DNA of 64,000 nt from JAMZMI01 sp049115715 (GTDB lineage Bacteria > Bacteroidota > Bacteroidia > Cytophagales > Cyclobacteriaceae). The notes beneath the pieces are model-generated. The model made no database searches. It was not told where the DNA came from and was given only the letters and a program-made list of their open reading frames with translations. The DNA lies in contig JAGDZQ010000023.1 in assembly GCA_049115715.1 (NCBI GenBank), positions 62,001-126,000 of the forward strand. Direction: 5' to 3'. This document shows positions 8,346-16,879 of the stretch, in pieces (the stretch's first letter is position 1; the number at the start of each line of letters is the position of its first letter). Made by a program: the position numbers and the translations under genes.

Positions 8346-9605
8346 ATGTCTTACTTATTTACATCAGAGTCAGTCTCTGAAGGTCATCCTGACAAAATTT
8401 CAGATCAAATTTCAGATGCTTTAGTGGATCACTTTATTGCTTTTGATCCTGAATCGAAGGTGGCGTGTGAGACTTTGGTAACAACAGGGCAGGTTGTGCT
8501 GGCTGGGGAAGTGAAATCGAAGACTTATCTGGATGTGCAGCAAATCGCGAGAGATGTAATCAAGAAAATAGGATATACTAAGTCGGAATATATGTTTGAG
8601 GCGAATTCTTGTGGGATTTTGTCTTCAATTCATGAGCAATCTGCTGACATCAATCAGGGTGTGGATAGGCAGGATCCAAAACTACAGGGTGCCGGTGATC
8701 AGGGAATGATGTTTGGCTATGCGACGGATGAAACTGAGAATTTCATGCCTTTGGCTCTAGATCTTTCGCATAAAATATTGATCGAGCTTGCTGCGCTAAG
8801 GAGAGAGAATAAGGAAATTGGATATTTAAGGCCTGATGCAAAGTCTCAGGTAACTATTGAATACTCTGATGAGAATCAACCGATTCGTATCGATAGCATA
8901 GTGGTTTCTACTCAGCATGATGATTTTGATGAGGAGGCAACAATGCTTGCTAAAATCAAAAAAGACATTGTTGAAATTTTGATCCCGAGGGTAAAGTCTC
9001 AGCTTAAGCCTGAGCTTCAGGAGCTTTTTAATGATGATATCAAATATCATATTAATCCTACTGGGAAATTTGTGATTGGCGGTCCACATGGTGATGCGGG
9101 TCTTACGGGAAGAAAAATAATTGTCGACACTTACGGTGGCAAGGGTGCTCACGGAGGTGGTGCTTTCTCAGGAAAGGATCCTTCTAAGGTGGATAGGTCT
9201 GCTGCATATGCAACGAGACATATCGCAAAGAATCTTGTTGCGGCGGGGCTTTGCAAAGAGGTGTTGGTGCAGGTGTCTTATGCTATTGGGGTTGTAGAGC
9301 CGATGGGCTTATACGTTAATACTTACGGTACTGCGAATGTGGATCTGACGGATGGAGAGATTGCAAAGAAGGCTTTGGAGATTTTTGATATGACTCCTTA
9401 TGGAATTGAAACTCGTCTGAAGTTAAGAAATCCAATGTATCAAGATGCTGCTGCTTATGGTCATATGGGTAGAACTCCAGAAATTAAAACCTTGACTTTC
9501 ACTGATGGGTCGGGAGCAACGAAATCTTTTGAGGTAGAGACTTTTACCTGGGAGAAATTAGATTTTGTAGATCAGGTGAAAGAAGCATTTAGGTTGAATG
9601 GTTAG
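8346..9605 (+). CDS. metK: S-adenosylmethionine synthetase
   Basis: It makes SAM from methionine and ATP in the cytoplasm. At 419 aa it is in the usual range for the phylum. Motifs are YLFTSESVSEGHPDKISDQ at the N-terminus (ATP and methionine site), GAGDQGMMFGYA, GGPHGDAGLTGRK, and the phosphate loop GGGAFSGKDPSKVDRSAAY. It is preceded by its own promoter-like element and does not belong to the upstream operon. Confidence 0.98.
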   Translation: MSYLFTSESVSEGHPDKISDQISDALVDHFIAFDPESKVACETLVTTGQVVLAGEVKSKTYLDVQQIARDVIKKIGYTKSEYMFEANSCGILSSIHEQSADINQGVDRQDPKLQGAGDQGMMFGYATDETENFMPLALDLSHKILIELAALRRENKEIGYLRPDAKSQVTIEYSDENQPIRIDSIVVSTQHDDFDEEATMLAKIKKDIVEILIPRVKSQLKPELQELFNDDIKYHINPTGKFVIGGPHGDAGLTGRKIIVDTYGGKGAHGGGAFSGKDPSKVDRSAAYATRHIAKNLVAAGLCKEVLVQVSYAIGVVEPMGLYVNTYGTANVDLTDGEIAKKALEIFDMTPYGIETRLKLRNPMYQDAAAYGHMGRTPEIKTLTFTDGSGATKSFEVETFTWEKLDFVDQVKEAFRLNG

Positions 9606-9616
9606 AACGACATCAT

Positions 9617-9877
9617 TTAATCAAACAAAATGAAAGACACACCGAAGTACTTTATATTCTCTCTTGAGGTGTCTTTCTTTCTTGTGATTCCTGCTCTGGT
9701 TTCAATTCCTACAAATACTCCGAATCGCAAGTAATTAATTCCAGCTCTAGCGGAAGCCCCAAGCCTTACTACTCTAAACAAGTCTGGCTCTCCAAATCCT
9801 TTTCCTTTTGATATGGTAGACTGGCCTGTTGTATAGTCGGAGGTTAAATATGTAGGTTTTATTGTTGATCCAATCAA
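9617..9877 (-). pseudogene. C-terminal fragment of a frameshifted exported protein
   Basis: This 86-codon frame carries the missing end of the protein encoded at 9874-10893. It continues that protein in the +1 frame exactly where a run of seven C interrupts it. Its content (YLTSDYTTGQSTISKG, LGASARAGINYLRFGVFVG, closing KYFGVSFILFD) has the alternating strand pattern and terminal aromatic of an outer-membrane barrel. The apparent TTG start lies inside the homopolymer junction, so it is unlikely to be an independent gene. Confidence 0.65.
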
Positions 9878-10893
9878 AGGGGGGGTCCAACCTGAAAGTA
9901 CCCGTTAAGATCTCCTACAACTGGAATTGATCTTCTAATACTTGACTGAAAAGAAAATGAAGTTGCCTCTAGCTTAGTATTAAAAAAGCCCGTCTCAAGC
10001 GCAGCATCATCTTGTGTTGAAAATTTTGAAAGTAGAAATTGATTATTAATGCTCCACTTTTCACTTATGTGGGCATCAATAAAAAACCCATAGGAGAAGT
10101 CCTTTGAACTAGGAAAATTCATAAAGTCTAGATAAACGCTTTGAACAAGGTTGTAAACTTCAAACTTTGTTTCCGTGTGGGCAATTTGAATTCCAAAATT
10201 AAGAAAACCCTGTGTTCGCGGACTAATGAATTGATCATCCTCTCCAATGCAGTGATTGTAATCTATAACGATCTTTTTTAGCCCTTTCTCATTACCTTTC
10301 AATTCATCAATTCGATTATCAATTGATTCATCACATCCTGCCAAAAGAGTTTTTAAAATATGTTTATACCTTTTTGTACCCGAACCCGAACTACCAAGTT
10401 TTCGAACAGTTGAGAAATTTTCGAGATTATATTCTTTGTGGAAGTCTAATAGTCGGATTATAATTGAATCATTTTTAAGAAAAAACATCCTTGTTCTAGG
10501 AGTGATCATTTGAGAAAACAAGGAGACTTTCCCCTCAACAATAACCTGCATAAATGCATGTCTAGTTGGGTTTTCATCACTGATTGCTATATTATGAAGC
10601 TTGATTTGATCCAAATCAACACTTTGGAATCTAATGCCTTCTACTTCAAAGCTTTTCAACTTATCCAATCCAAGTTTAATAGGTTCTGAATCTTCTTTCT
10701 CCTTCCAGCGAACTTCTTTGGGGTTAATAGACTCTTTTTTATGATCTATTAGCCCAGACTTGACATCTCCATTCAGGAAAACAATTTTACCTTGCCTGTA
10801 ATTTGATTGAGCCTGAGATTCTTGACAGAAAGCAACCAAGCAATACACTAAAATGAAAACAAGTGGTACTCCTTTCGTATTAATAGAAATCAC
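9874..10893 (-). pseudogene. Exported hypothetical protein interrupted at a C7 tract (N-terminal part)
   Basis: This is 339 aa with a signal peptide (hydrophobic VFILVYCLVAF, cleavage after ESQAQ). It continues with YRQGKIVFLNGDVKSGLID, a pattern seen in a group of Bacteroidota exported proteins of unknown role, and then strand-like segments. It stops prematurely at GPPL just after seven C in the coding strand (9879-9885). One added C would join it to the 86-codon frame downstream, giving about 425 aa with a complete barrel end. A sequencing error, a true mutation, phase variation or programmed slippage all fit. It follows the haem-binding gene by 5 bases. Confidence 0.65.
9879..9885 (-). repeat. 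C7 homopolymer at the frameshift
   Basis: Seven G on the plus strand are C7 in the coding strand, exactly at the junction between the two open frames of one exported protein. Confidence 0.8.
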
Positions 10894-10898
10894 TTCAA

Positions 10899-11345
10899 TT
10901 ATTCTTTAAGCTTTAAAGCCCAGTTAATGAGTTTCTCTGTTTCTTCTTCACTTAGACGTGCTTCTTCATGAGTGAAAGTGTAGATTTTCATTGGCATCTC
11001 TCCTTCTTCTACTTCTTCGGCTATTTCTTCTAGTTTATGGTTTTTTCTTTTGGCCGAAAATGTAGCCCACTCTGAAAAGTTAAGTTCTCCTCGGCCTTCT
11101 TCAACATCGTGAATTACAAGCCACGATACTGGAGCAACACTTGCGTACCATGGATACTTGGTTTCATTGGAGTGGCAATCGTAACAGGCTTTTTTGAGGA
11201 TATCACTTACTAAAGGATCAATCAGTACTTCATTGTGAATATCACCTGGATTTTCTTGTGAAGTCTCCGGCTTTTCTCCAGGGAACAGCTGGATTAATAT
11301 AAGGATTGCTACAAGAGCAATTATTGCGTATTTTACGATTTTCAT
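10899..11345 (-). CDS. Haem-binding domain protein (single CxxCH)
   Basis: This is a 148-aa exported protein. An N-terminal hydrophobic helix (YAIIALVAILILIQLF) acts as a signal or anchor. The domain that follows has one haem-attachment motif, CYDCH (about residues 54-58), then YPWYASVAPVSWLV and a C-terminal EEGEMPMKIYTFTHEEARLSEEE with a Met that may serve as distal ligand. This matches the Haem_bd family of periplasmic c-type proteins. The redox partner is unknown. It lies downstream of the oxaloacetate decarboxylase genes with a 30-base gap and may be part of that transcript. Confidence 0.88.
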   Translation of the reverse strand: MKIVKYAIIALVAILILIQLFPGEKPETSQENPGDIHNEVLIDPLVSDILKKACYDCHSNETKYPWYASVAPVSWLVIHDVEEGRGELNFSEWATFSAKRKNHKLEEIAEEVEEGEMPMKIYTFTHEEARLSEEETEKLINWALKLKE

Positions 11346-11375
11346 CTGTCGTTAATTAATTTTCGAGAGGGCAAT

Positions 11376-12566
11376 TTAGCTTAAAAAAGAAATCAAAACT
11401 CCTGCCGCCACGGCAGATCCAATAACTCCTGATATATTGCTTGCCATGGCGTATTGCAACAGGTGGTTACTCGGGTCGTGCTTGAGTGCTATCTCATTGG
11501 CTACTCGTGAAGCCATGGGAACGGCACTTAACCCTGTTGCCCCGATTAGTGGGTTGATTTTCTTTTTGGAAAAGAGGTTGTAGGCTTTTACAGCAAAGAT
11601 TCCACCTGCTATGGATATTGCAAAGGCTATGAAGCCTCCCAAAATAATCAGCAGTGTATCTTGATTCAAAAATGCATAGGCTGTCATCGTACCGCCAACC
11701 GCCAATCCTAGAAATATGGTAGCGATGTTCAAAATAGTATCAGAAGCAGCGCTGTGAAGTCTGGCGGTACTGACGCCAATTTCTTTGACTAGGTTTCCGA
11801 ACATTAGTAGTCCAATCAAAGGAACCGAGGAAGGCACCAAAAGTGCCACCAAAGAACCAACCGCGATGGGAAAGATTATTTTGAGTGTTTGCATGTTCTT
11901 GATTGGCACTTTGGAAGGATAGAGTTTATCCTGCTCTTTCATGTTGATCAAGAGTTCTTTTTTCGTAGTTGTAAATCGAACGACTAAGGGAATGATGACT
12001 GGTACCAAAGCCATATATGAATAGGCTGCTATGGCAATGGGGCCCAAAAGATGTGGTGCGAGTTTGATTGTAGTATAAATGGCTGTAGGGCCGTCTGCTC
12101 CTCCGATAATCCCAAGCGCAGCGGCTTCCTTCAGATCAAAGCCAATCAATACGGCAGAGATCATAACGGTGAAGATTCCAATCTGAGCGGCTGCTCCAAA
12201 GAAAGCCAATCTTAGGTTTCGAAGCATAGGACCAAAATCTGTCAAGGCTCCAACTCCCATAAAAATAATGGGAGGAAGAAATCCTGTTTTTATCAGGGAG
12301 TAATAGACAAAGTTCATGATGCCATGTTGCTTTGCGATCTGGTATAGGGTAAGGCTTTCGTCTATTTTTTCTACTCCCATAGCTCCTCCTGGAAAGTTGG
12401 CTATGAGCATGCCAAAGGCAATGGGAACCAATAGGAGGGGTTCGTATTGCTTTTTGATTCCTAGGTATAAAAGGAAAAAAGCAATGAAAATCATCAGCAG
12501 AATTTGAGGCTCATCCACAATATCCTGGATGGCTGTCATTTGGTAAAGCTTTTCAAGTAGTTCCAC
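11376..12566 (-). CDS. oadB: Oxaloacetate decarboxylase, sodium-pumping beta subunit
   Basis: This integral membrane subunit couples decarboxylation of carboxybiotin to sodium export. It has 396 aa with about ten hydrophobic segments. Signatures are GVGALTDFGPML, LGIIGGADGPTAIYTT (the conserved GGADGPT ion-site region) and SAVPMASRVANEIALKHDPSNHLLQYAMASNISGV near the end, in family order. It starts 2 bases after the alpha-subunit stop, so translation is probably coupled. Confidence 0.96.
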   Translation of the reverse strand: MELLEKLYQMTAIQDIVDEPQILLMIFIAFFLLYLGIKKQYEPLLLVPIAFGMLIANFPGGAMGVEKIDESLTLYQIAKQHGIMNFVYYSLIKTGFLPPIIFMGVGALTDFGPMLRNLRLAFFGAAAQIGIFTVMISAVLIGFDLKEAAALGIIGGADGPTAIYTTIKLAPHLLGPIAIAAYSYMALVPVIIPLVVRFTTTKKELLINMKEQDKLYPSKVPIKNMQTLKIIFPIAVGSLVALLVPSSVPLIGLLMFGNLVKEIGVSTARLHSAASDTILNIATIFLGLAVGGTMTAYAFLNQDTLLIILGGFIAFAISIAGGIFAVKAYNLFSKKKINPLIGATGLSAVPMASRVANEIALKHDPSNHLLQYAMASNISGVIGSAVAAGVLISFLS

Positions 12567-12568
12567 TA

Positions 12569-14422
12569 TTATCCTAGCTTAATTAACACATCATCGTCAT
12601 ACACTTCTTCGCCTTCTTTCACCGTAATGTCAACGATGGTGCCGTCAAAATCTGATTTGATAGCATTGGAAACTTTCATAGCTTCAATGTAACAGACAAT
12701 ATCTCCTTTGGAGACTTGGTCTCCCACTTTAAGCGCTTTTTCTCCTGCTTCTTTTGTGAAATATACTTTGCCTTCAAGTGGAGCGGTGATTTCATTGACC
12801 GCTTCTCCTGAAGCCTGGCTTGCACTTGTAGCAGGGGCGTCTGAGTTGGAAGGAGATGTTTCTGAATTACTATATCCGATGGTGACTTTGAATTTCTCAC
12901 CATTGACTTCTATATCAAGCTCTTTAGGTTGTGAGTTGGAAACAGCTCTTTCTGAAACCACAGGTCTTTTTCTTTCTGCTAAATCTGCTTCGAAATCTGC
13001 TTTGGCTTTACCTGACATGAATGCTTCATATTGCTGCGGGTGCATGGCGTACTCGAAGAGTTCTTCATCGTCCTCTCCTGTATCCCAACCCTTCTCTTGC
13101 ATTTCTTTGCGCTTCTCCACCAAACAATCCTCATAAAGGTCTTGTGGATCGTCTGTAAAGAATTTTCGATTTTGCTCTGATGCTAACTTCTGCAGCTCGT
13201 CGGCAATTTCACCCGGAACGTTTCCTGACTTGCCCAAAAGCATATCCCAAGTATTGTCATCCAAAAGAGACCAGCGTTCCTTACCCTTTTCCATCTGCAT
13301 GACATTGACCAAGGCAGCATTTTTCACATATTGGCTGTATGGAGTCACCAATGGAGGATATCCCATCATAGGCCAGACAGTCTCAACTTCCGCAAATAAC
13401 TTGATAAGCAGTTGATCCTGAGAGATACCAGGTTTTCCATTCTTTTCTTTCCACTTATTGAGGCTTTTTAGGTTGTTTTCCAAATCAGCCATCAGGCTTC
13501 CCATCATTCCTCCTGGAAGTCCTGGCCCGATCAGTAATGAGTTCATAAGCCTGTTCTTGGGATTGATGTAGTATCCTAAAAAGTCATCTATAAACTCTTG
13601 AGTGAGCGAGCGCGCTTCCATGTAAGCGTTCATATTGATATCAGGAACTTGAAATCCTGCGTCCTTGAGCATGGCATGAACCGTCAATAGATCGGCATGC
13701 CCCGTTCCCCAGGAAAGCGGCTCCATCCCCACGTCAATGAAGTCAGCTCCTGCTCTGGCGGCTTCCAACGATGAGACAATCGAAAAACCCGGACCTGAGT
13801 GACCATGGTATTGAACTACAATGTCTTTCTTGATCCCTTTGATCCCTTCTACAATCTTACCGATGGAAACTGGTCTTCCTATCCCTGCCATGTCCTTTAT
13901 GGCAATCTCCTCTGCTCCCATGTCAATGAGCTTGCCGGCCATGTTCACATAGTACTCTACCGTATGAAGCTCTGAGTGTGTGATGCAAAGACAGGTTTGA
14001 GAAATCATCCCCCCGGCTTTGGCATACTCGATGGACAGCTGGAGGTTTTGTATATCATTTAGTCCGTCAAATGATCTGGAAATATCTGTTCCCTGAACTT
14101 TTTTCAACCGAAACATCAGTTTCCTCAAATCTTTCGGGACTGGATACATTCTCAATCCATTGAGCCCTCGCTCTAGCATTTGGGTTTGAATACCTGCATC
14201 ATTGAATGGCTGGGTCCAATCCCGAACTGATTTGTTGGGGTTCTCTCCGTACAAAAGGTTGATTTGCTCAAACCCTCCTCCATTCGTCTCCATTCTGCTG
14301 AAGCATCCCATCTCTACCAAAGGCTGGGCTACTTTGACAAGCTGATCTACACGGGGCATATACTTCCCAGAAGATTGCCACATATCCCTATAGACTAGGC
14401 AGAGTCCAATTTCTCTTGACAT
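12569..14422 (-). CDS. oadA: Oxaloacetate decarboxylase alpha subunit (carboxyltransferase plus biotin carrier)
   Basis: This 617-aa cytoplasmic protein transfers carboxylate from oxaloacetate to biotin. Domains are an N-terminal HMGL-like TIM barrel (about 1-280, with VQYHGHSGPGFSIVSSLEAA), a conserved carboxylase domain (about 300-480) and, after a Ser/Ala/Pro linker, a biotinyl carrier (about 545-617) with the attachment site EAMKVSN. The more usual form is EAMKM; the lysine is intact. Its ATG overlaps the oadG stop by one base (TAATG). The same architecture also occurs in pyruvate carboxylase B subunits, but the neighbours fix it as the sodium pump. Confidence 0.94.
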   Translation of the reverse strand: MSREIGLCLVYRDMWQSSGKYMPRVDQLVKVAQPLVEMGCFSRMETNGGGFEQINLLYGENPNKSVRDWTQPFNDAGIQTQMLERGLNGLRMYPVPKDLRKLMFRLKKVQGTDISRSFDGLNDIQNLQLSIEYAKAGGMISQTCLCITHSELHTVEYYVNMAGKLIDMGAEEIAIKDMAGIGRPVSIGKIVEGIKGIKKDIVVQYHGHSGPGFSIVSSLEAARAGADFIDVGMEPLSWGTGHADLLTVHAMLKDAGFQVPDINMNAYMEARSLTQEFIDDFLGYYINPKNRLMNSLLIGPGLPGGMMGSLMADLENNLKSLNKWKEKNGKPGISQDQLLIKLFAEVETVWPMMGYPPLVTPYSQYVKNAALVNVMQMEKGKERWSLLDDNTWDMLLGKSGNVPGEIADELQKLASEQNRKFFTDDPQDLYEDCLVEKRKEMQEKGWDTGEDDEELFEYAMHPQQYEAFMSGKAKADFEADLAERKRPVVSERAVSNSQPKELDIEVNGEKFKVTIGYSNSETSPSNSDAPATSASQASGEAVNEITAPLEGKVYFTKEAGEKALKVGDQVSKGDIVCYIEAMKVSNAIKSDFDGTIVDITVKEGEEVYDDDVLIKLG

Positions 14423-14670
14423 TATTTTACTTTTTCTACTTTGATAATTTTTCCTTTTCCCGCCGTTGCAATTTCAACTGCCGCTGCAATTGCAGCCATC
14501 TTATTTGGAGCTATTGATGACGACTTGGAGGGTTTGATTTCATCTATTGAAATAGAATTTACGATTCTTATAAGAACGTTTCCTGTAAAATATACAAGCG
14601 ACAATACAGCAAAAACAGTGATCATTCCAATAGCTAATAGGGAGAGCGCTGAAGAGATACCGGGTTCCAT
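14422..14670 (-). CDS. oadG: Oxaloacetate decarboxylase gamma subunit (OadG family)
   Basis: This 82-aa small membrane subunit holds the complex together. One transmembrane helix spans about residues 8-30 (LLAIGMITVFAVLSLVYFTGN), followed by a charged cytoplasmic tail ending KGKIIKVEKVK. Sequence is poorly conserved in this family, so the call rests on size, topology and position as first gene of the gamma-alpha-beta operon, with a one-base overlap to oadA. Confidence 0.85.
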   Translation of the reverse strand: MEPGISSALSLLAIGMITVFAVLSLVYFTGNVLIRIVNSISIDEIKPSKSSSIAPNKMAAIAAAVEIATAGKGKIIKVEKVK

Positions 14671-14774
14671 ATTGTGTTTTTCTAGTTCGTTTTTGGATGA
14701 AAATCCTCTTCAAGGTAGCGATTTATCAAAAAAGGAGTCTGAGAATTGAAATTAAATGAGAATCAAACTTCTCT

Positions 14775-14816
14775 CACATAAAAAAAGGAGCTAAAAAAGC
14801 CCCTTTCTCCAATGTG
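14775..14816 (-). terminator. Terminator at the end of the starch operon
   Basis: Arms CACAT and AAAGGAGCT (from 14775 and 14784) pair with AGCCCCTTT and ATGTG (ending 14816), with one mismatch. Read on the minus strand, the main stem is followed by a seven-T run. It lies just downstream of the GH97 stop at 14850. Confidence 0.75.
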
Positions 14817-14849
14817 AAAATAATAAACAAACAAAAAAATGAAATAAAA

Positions 14850-16868
14850 CTACTGAGCAATTATGCTTACGGCAGCTCCGCCGCTACTTCCTAACTCAAA
14901 ATCAAGTGTGTCGGCACTCGAGATTTCTTTCTCTTCGATCACATAGTCTTCTGGATTGTCGATATAATGTGCGGATGGCCCATCTCGGTAAATCTTTGCT
15001 ATGTAGGTTTTGTCAGCATCGAGAAAATCCAATTTGATTGCAACCTTTCTTGGATCCTCATTTGTAATTGCACCAACAAACCAGTTTCCAGTGCCTTTTT
15101 CTTTTCTAGCAATGGAAATGTGCTCTCCTATTTCTGCATCTAGCACCTTAGTCGTCTCCCAATCAACTCCTACTTCCTTGATAAACTCGAGAGCGTCAGG
15201 ATATTTTTCATAGTTTTCTGGTAGGTCACACGCCATTTGCATAGGTGAATAAACAATCACGTAAAGTGCTAACTGTTTGGCCAAAGTGGTATTGATTTGA
15301 TTGTTGGGCTGAGTTGGGATTTTGATATCAAACACCCCAGAAGTAAAGTCCATAGGTCCGCTCAACAATCTGGTAAATGGGATAATGGTAGTATGGCTTG
15401 GGGGATTTCCTCCATCACCAGACCATGCGTTATACTCCTGCCCTCTAGCTCCTTCTCTTGAAATAATGTTGGGATAGGTTCTACGCTCCCCAGTGTCTTT
15501 GATTGGCTCATGCGCAACAACGGCTGTTTTGTGTCTGGCAGCTGTCTCAATCACCCTTCTGAAATGCTCTACATAAAATTGCCCATGGTGGTATTTCCCA
15601 TTGGAAAGGATGTCTCCGTTTTCAACATATCCGGTCTTAACTGCTTTCATACCATGGTCTTCCAAAAATTGAAAGGCTGGCTCAAGCTGCTTTTCGTAGT
15701 TTTCTATATTGGCAGCTGTTTCATGATGACCGATGACATAAACGCCTTTTTCTTTACCGTATTCACTCAACTCATCAATATCATAATCAGGATATGATTG
15801 AGTAAAGCTGAAAATCTCTCCATTCTTCATCCAGTCTCCATCCCAGCTCTCGTTCCAGCCTTCGACCAAAACTCCATCAAAGCCATGCTTTGCAGCAAAA
15901 TCGATGTATCTCTTTGTATTTTCTGTTGTTGCAGAATGCCTGTCGCCAGAATACCAAGTCCCGGTATTGATGTGCATTTCCCACCAGATCCCAACATATC
16001 TTCCCGGCTTGAACCATGAAACATCACCTAATTTGTTAGGTTCATTCAAATTCAAAATCAGATATGATGTGATTAAATCTCCGGGCTTGTCTGCCATTTG
16101 GATGGTCCTCCATGGAGTATTAAATGGAGCGGTAACCATTGATTTGACATCTGATCCTTTTGTATCAGGAACAAGCTCACATTCCAGTCTCTTGTCTCCG
16201 CCGTTGATAACCATACTGGAATAGTTTTGAAGAGCGGCCTCATGTACACTTAAGTATACATTTTCTTTCGTCTGAAATGTGACGGGCGTATGCACTTTTG
16301 GCATTTTTGATAATGGGGTCTCTTCGTAGATGTACTCATAGCGATTACCTCCATATGCCGGAATCCACCATGCTTTGTGATCGTCAACCATGTTAAATTC
16401 TGTCAGCTCGTTTGTGATATTGAATCTGGTAAGATTGAGCTGCTCGGGGAATTCATATCTAAATCCAACTCCATCATCATAAACTCGAAATACGATATTT
16501 AGCTTTCTCTTGAGGTCTGATTTTTCTTCAAGCTGGATTTTTAGCTCGTTGTAATTATTTCTAATAAACTGCTCTTCTCCCCATGGTTGCTCCCAGGTTT
16601 CATCGAATGAGGAAATATCAGCCGAAATCATTGAGAAATTCTTATCCAAATCAGCTACTCCTTCTATTTGAAATCCCAAATATGAGGTATCAAGAACGGT
16701 ACTGCTTTGAAACGAAGAAGTATAAAGTGGTCTTCCTAAATCGTCTAGGGAGAAACTGACTTTAACTATGTTGTTAGGAGAATCTACTTCGACTTGACTG
16801 ATCTTACTGCCATTGCAAGAGATTAATCCTATGAGGATAAAAAGGAAGAATATGTTTCTAAAATTCAT
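14850..16868 (-). CDS. susB: GH97 alpha-glucosidase lipoprotein (SusB-like)
   Basis: It hydrolyses maltooligosaccharides, probably in the periplasm. The 672-aa protein begins with a lipoprotein signal (FFLFILIGLISCNG, lipid-attached Cys about 19). The N-terminal beta-sandwich typical of GH97 (about 25-280) is followed by a (beta/alpha)8 catalytic domain: GWNESWDGDW, HHETAANIENYE, VAHEPIKDTGERRTYPN and ISREGARGQEYNAW (candidate catalytic Glu residues lie in the last two). A C-terminal beta domain closes it. It is the last gene of the starch operon, 11 bases after the GH13 gene. GH97 also includes galactosidases; the SusB assignment follows from context. Confidence 0.93.
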   Translation of the reverse strand: MNFRNIFFLFILIGLISCNGSKISQVEVDSPNNIVKVSFSLDDLGRPLYTSSFQSSTVLDTSYLGFQIEGVADLDKNFSMISADISSFDETWEQPWGEEQFIRNNYNELKIQLEEKSDLKRKLNIVFRVYDDGVGFRYEFPEQLNLTRFNITNELTEFNMVDDHKAWWIPAYGGNRYEYIYEETPLSKMPKVHTPVTFQTKENVYLSVHEAALQNYSSMVINGGDKRLECELVPDTKGSDVKSMVTAPFNTPWRTIQMADKPGDLITSYLILNLNEPNKLGDVSWFKPGRYVGIWWEMHINTGTWYSGDRHSATTENTKRYIDFAAKHGFDGVLVEGWNESWDGDWMKNGEIFSFTQSYPDYDIDELSEYGKEKGVYVIGHHETAANIENYEKQLEPAFQFLEDHGMKAVKTGYVENGDILSNGKYHHGQFYVEHFRRVIETAARHKTAVVAHEPIKDTGERRTYPNIISREGARGQEYNAWSGDGGNPPSHTTIIPFTRLLSGPMDFTSGVFDIKIPTQPNNQINTTLAKQLALYVIVYSPMQMACDLPENYEKYPDALEFIKEVGVDWETTKVLDAEIGEHISIARKEKGTGNWFVGAITNEDPRKVAIKLDFLDADKTYIAKIYRDGPSAHYIDNPEDYVIEEKEISSADTLDFELGSSGGAAVSIIAQ

Positions 16869-16879
16869 TTGATCAATGT

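Noticed and set aside
9633..9676. Possible metK terminator (AAAGACAC / GTGTCTTT)
   Set aside because: The loop is 28 bases, the T-tract is weak, and the arms lie inside the convergent coding frame; support is too thin for a feature.
12708..13136. 142-codon frame opposite oadA
   Set aside because: Low-complexity Ser-rich product, the usual by-product of the reverse frame of an Ala/Glu-rich gene.
15510..16224. Several open frames opposite the GH97 gene
   Set aside because: They are antisense shadows of a strongly supported coding region, without start signals or family resemblance.
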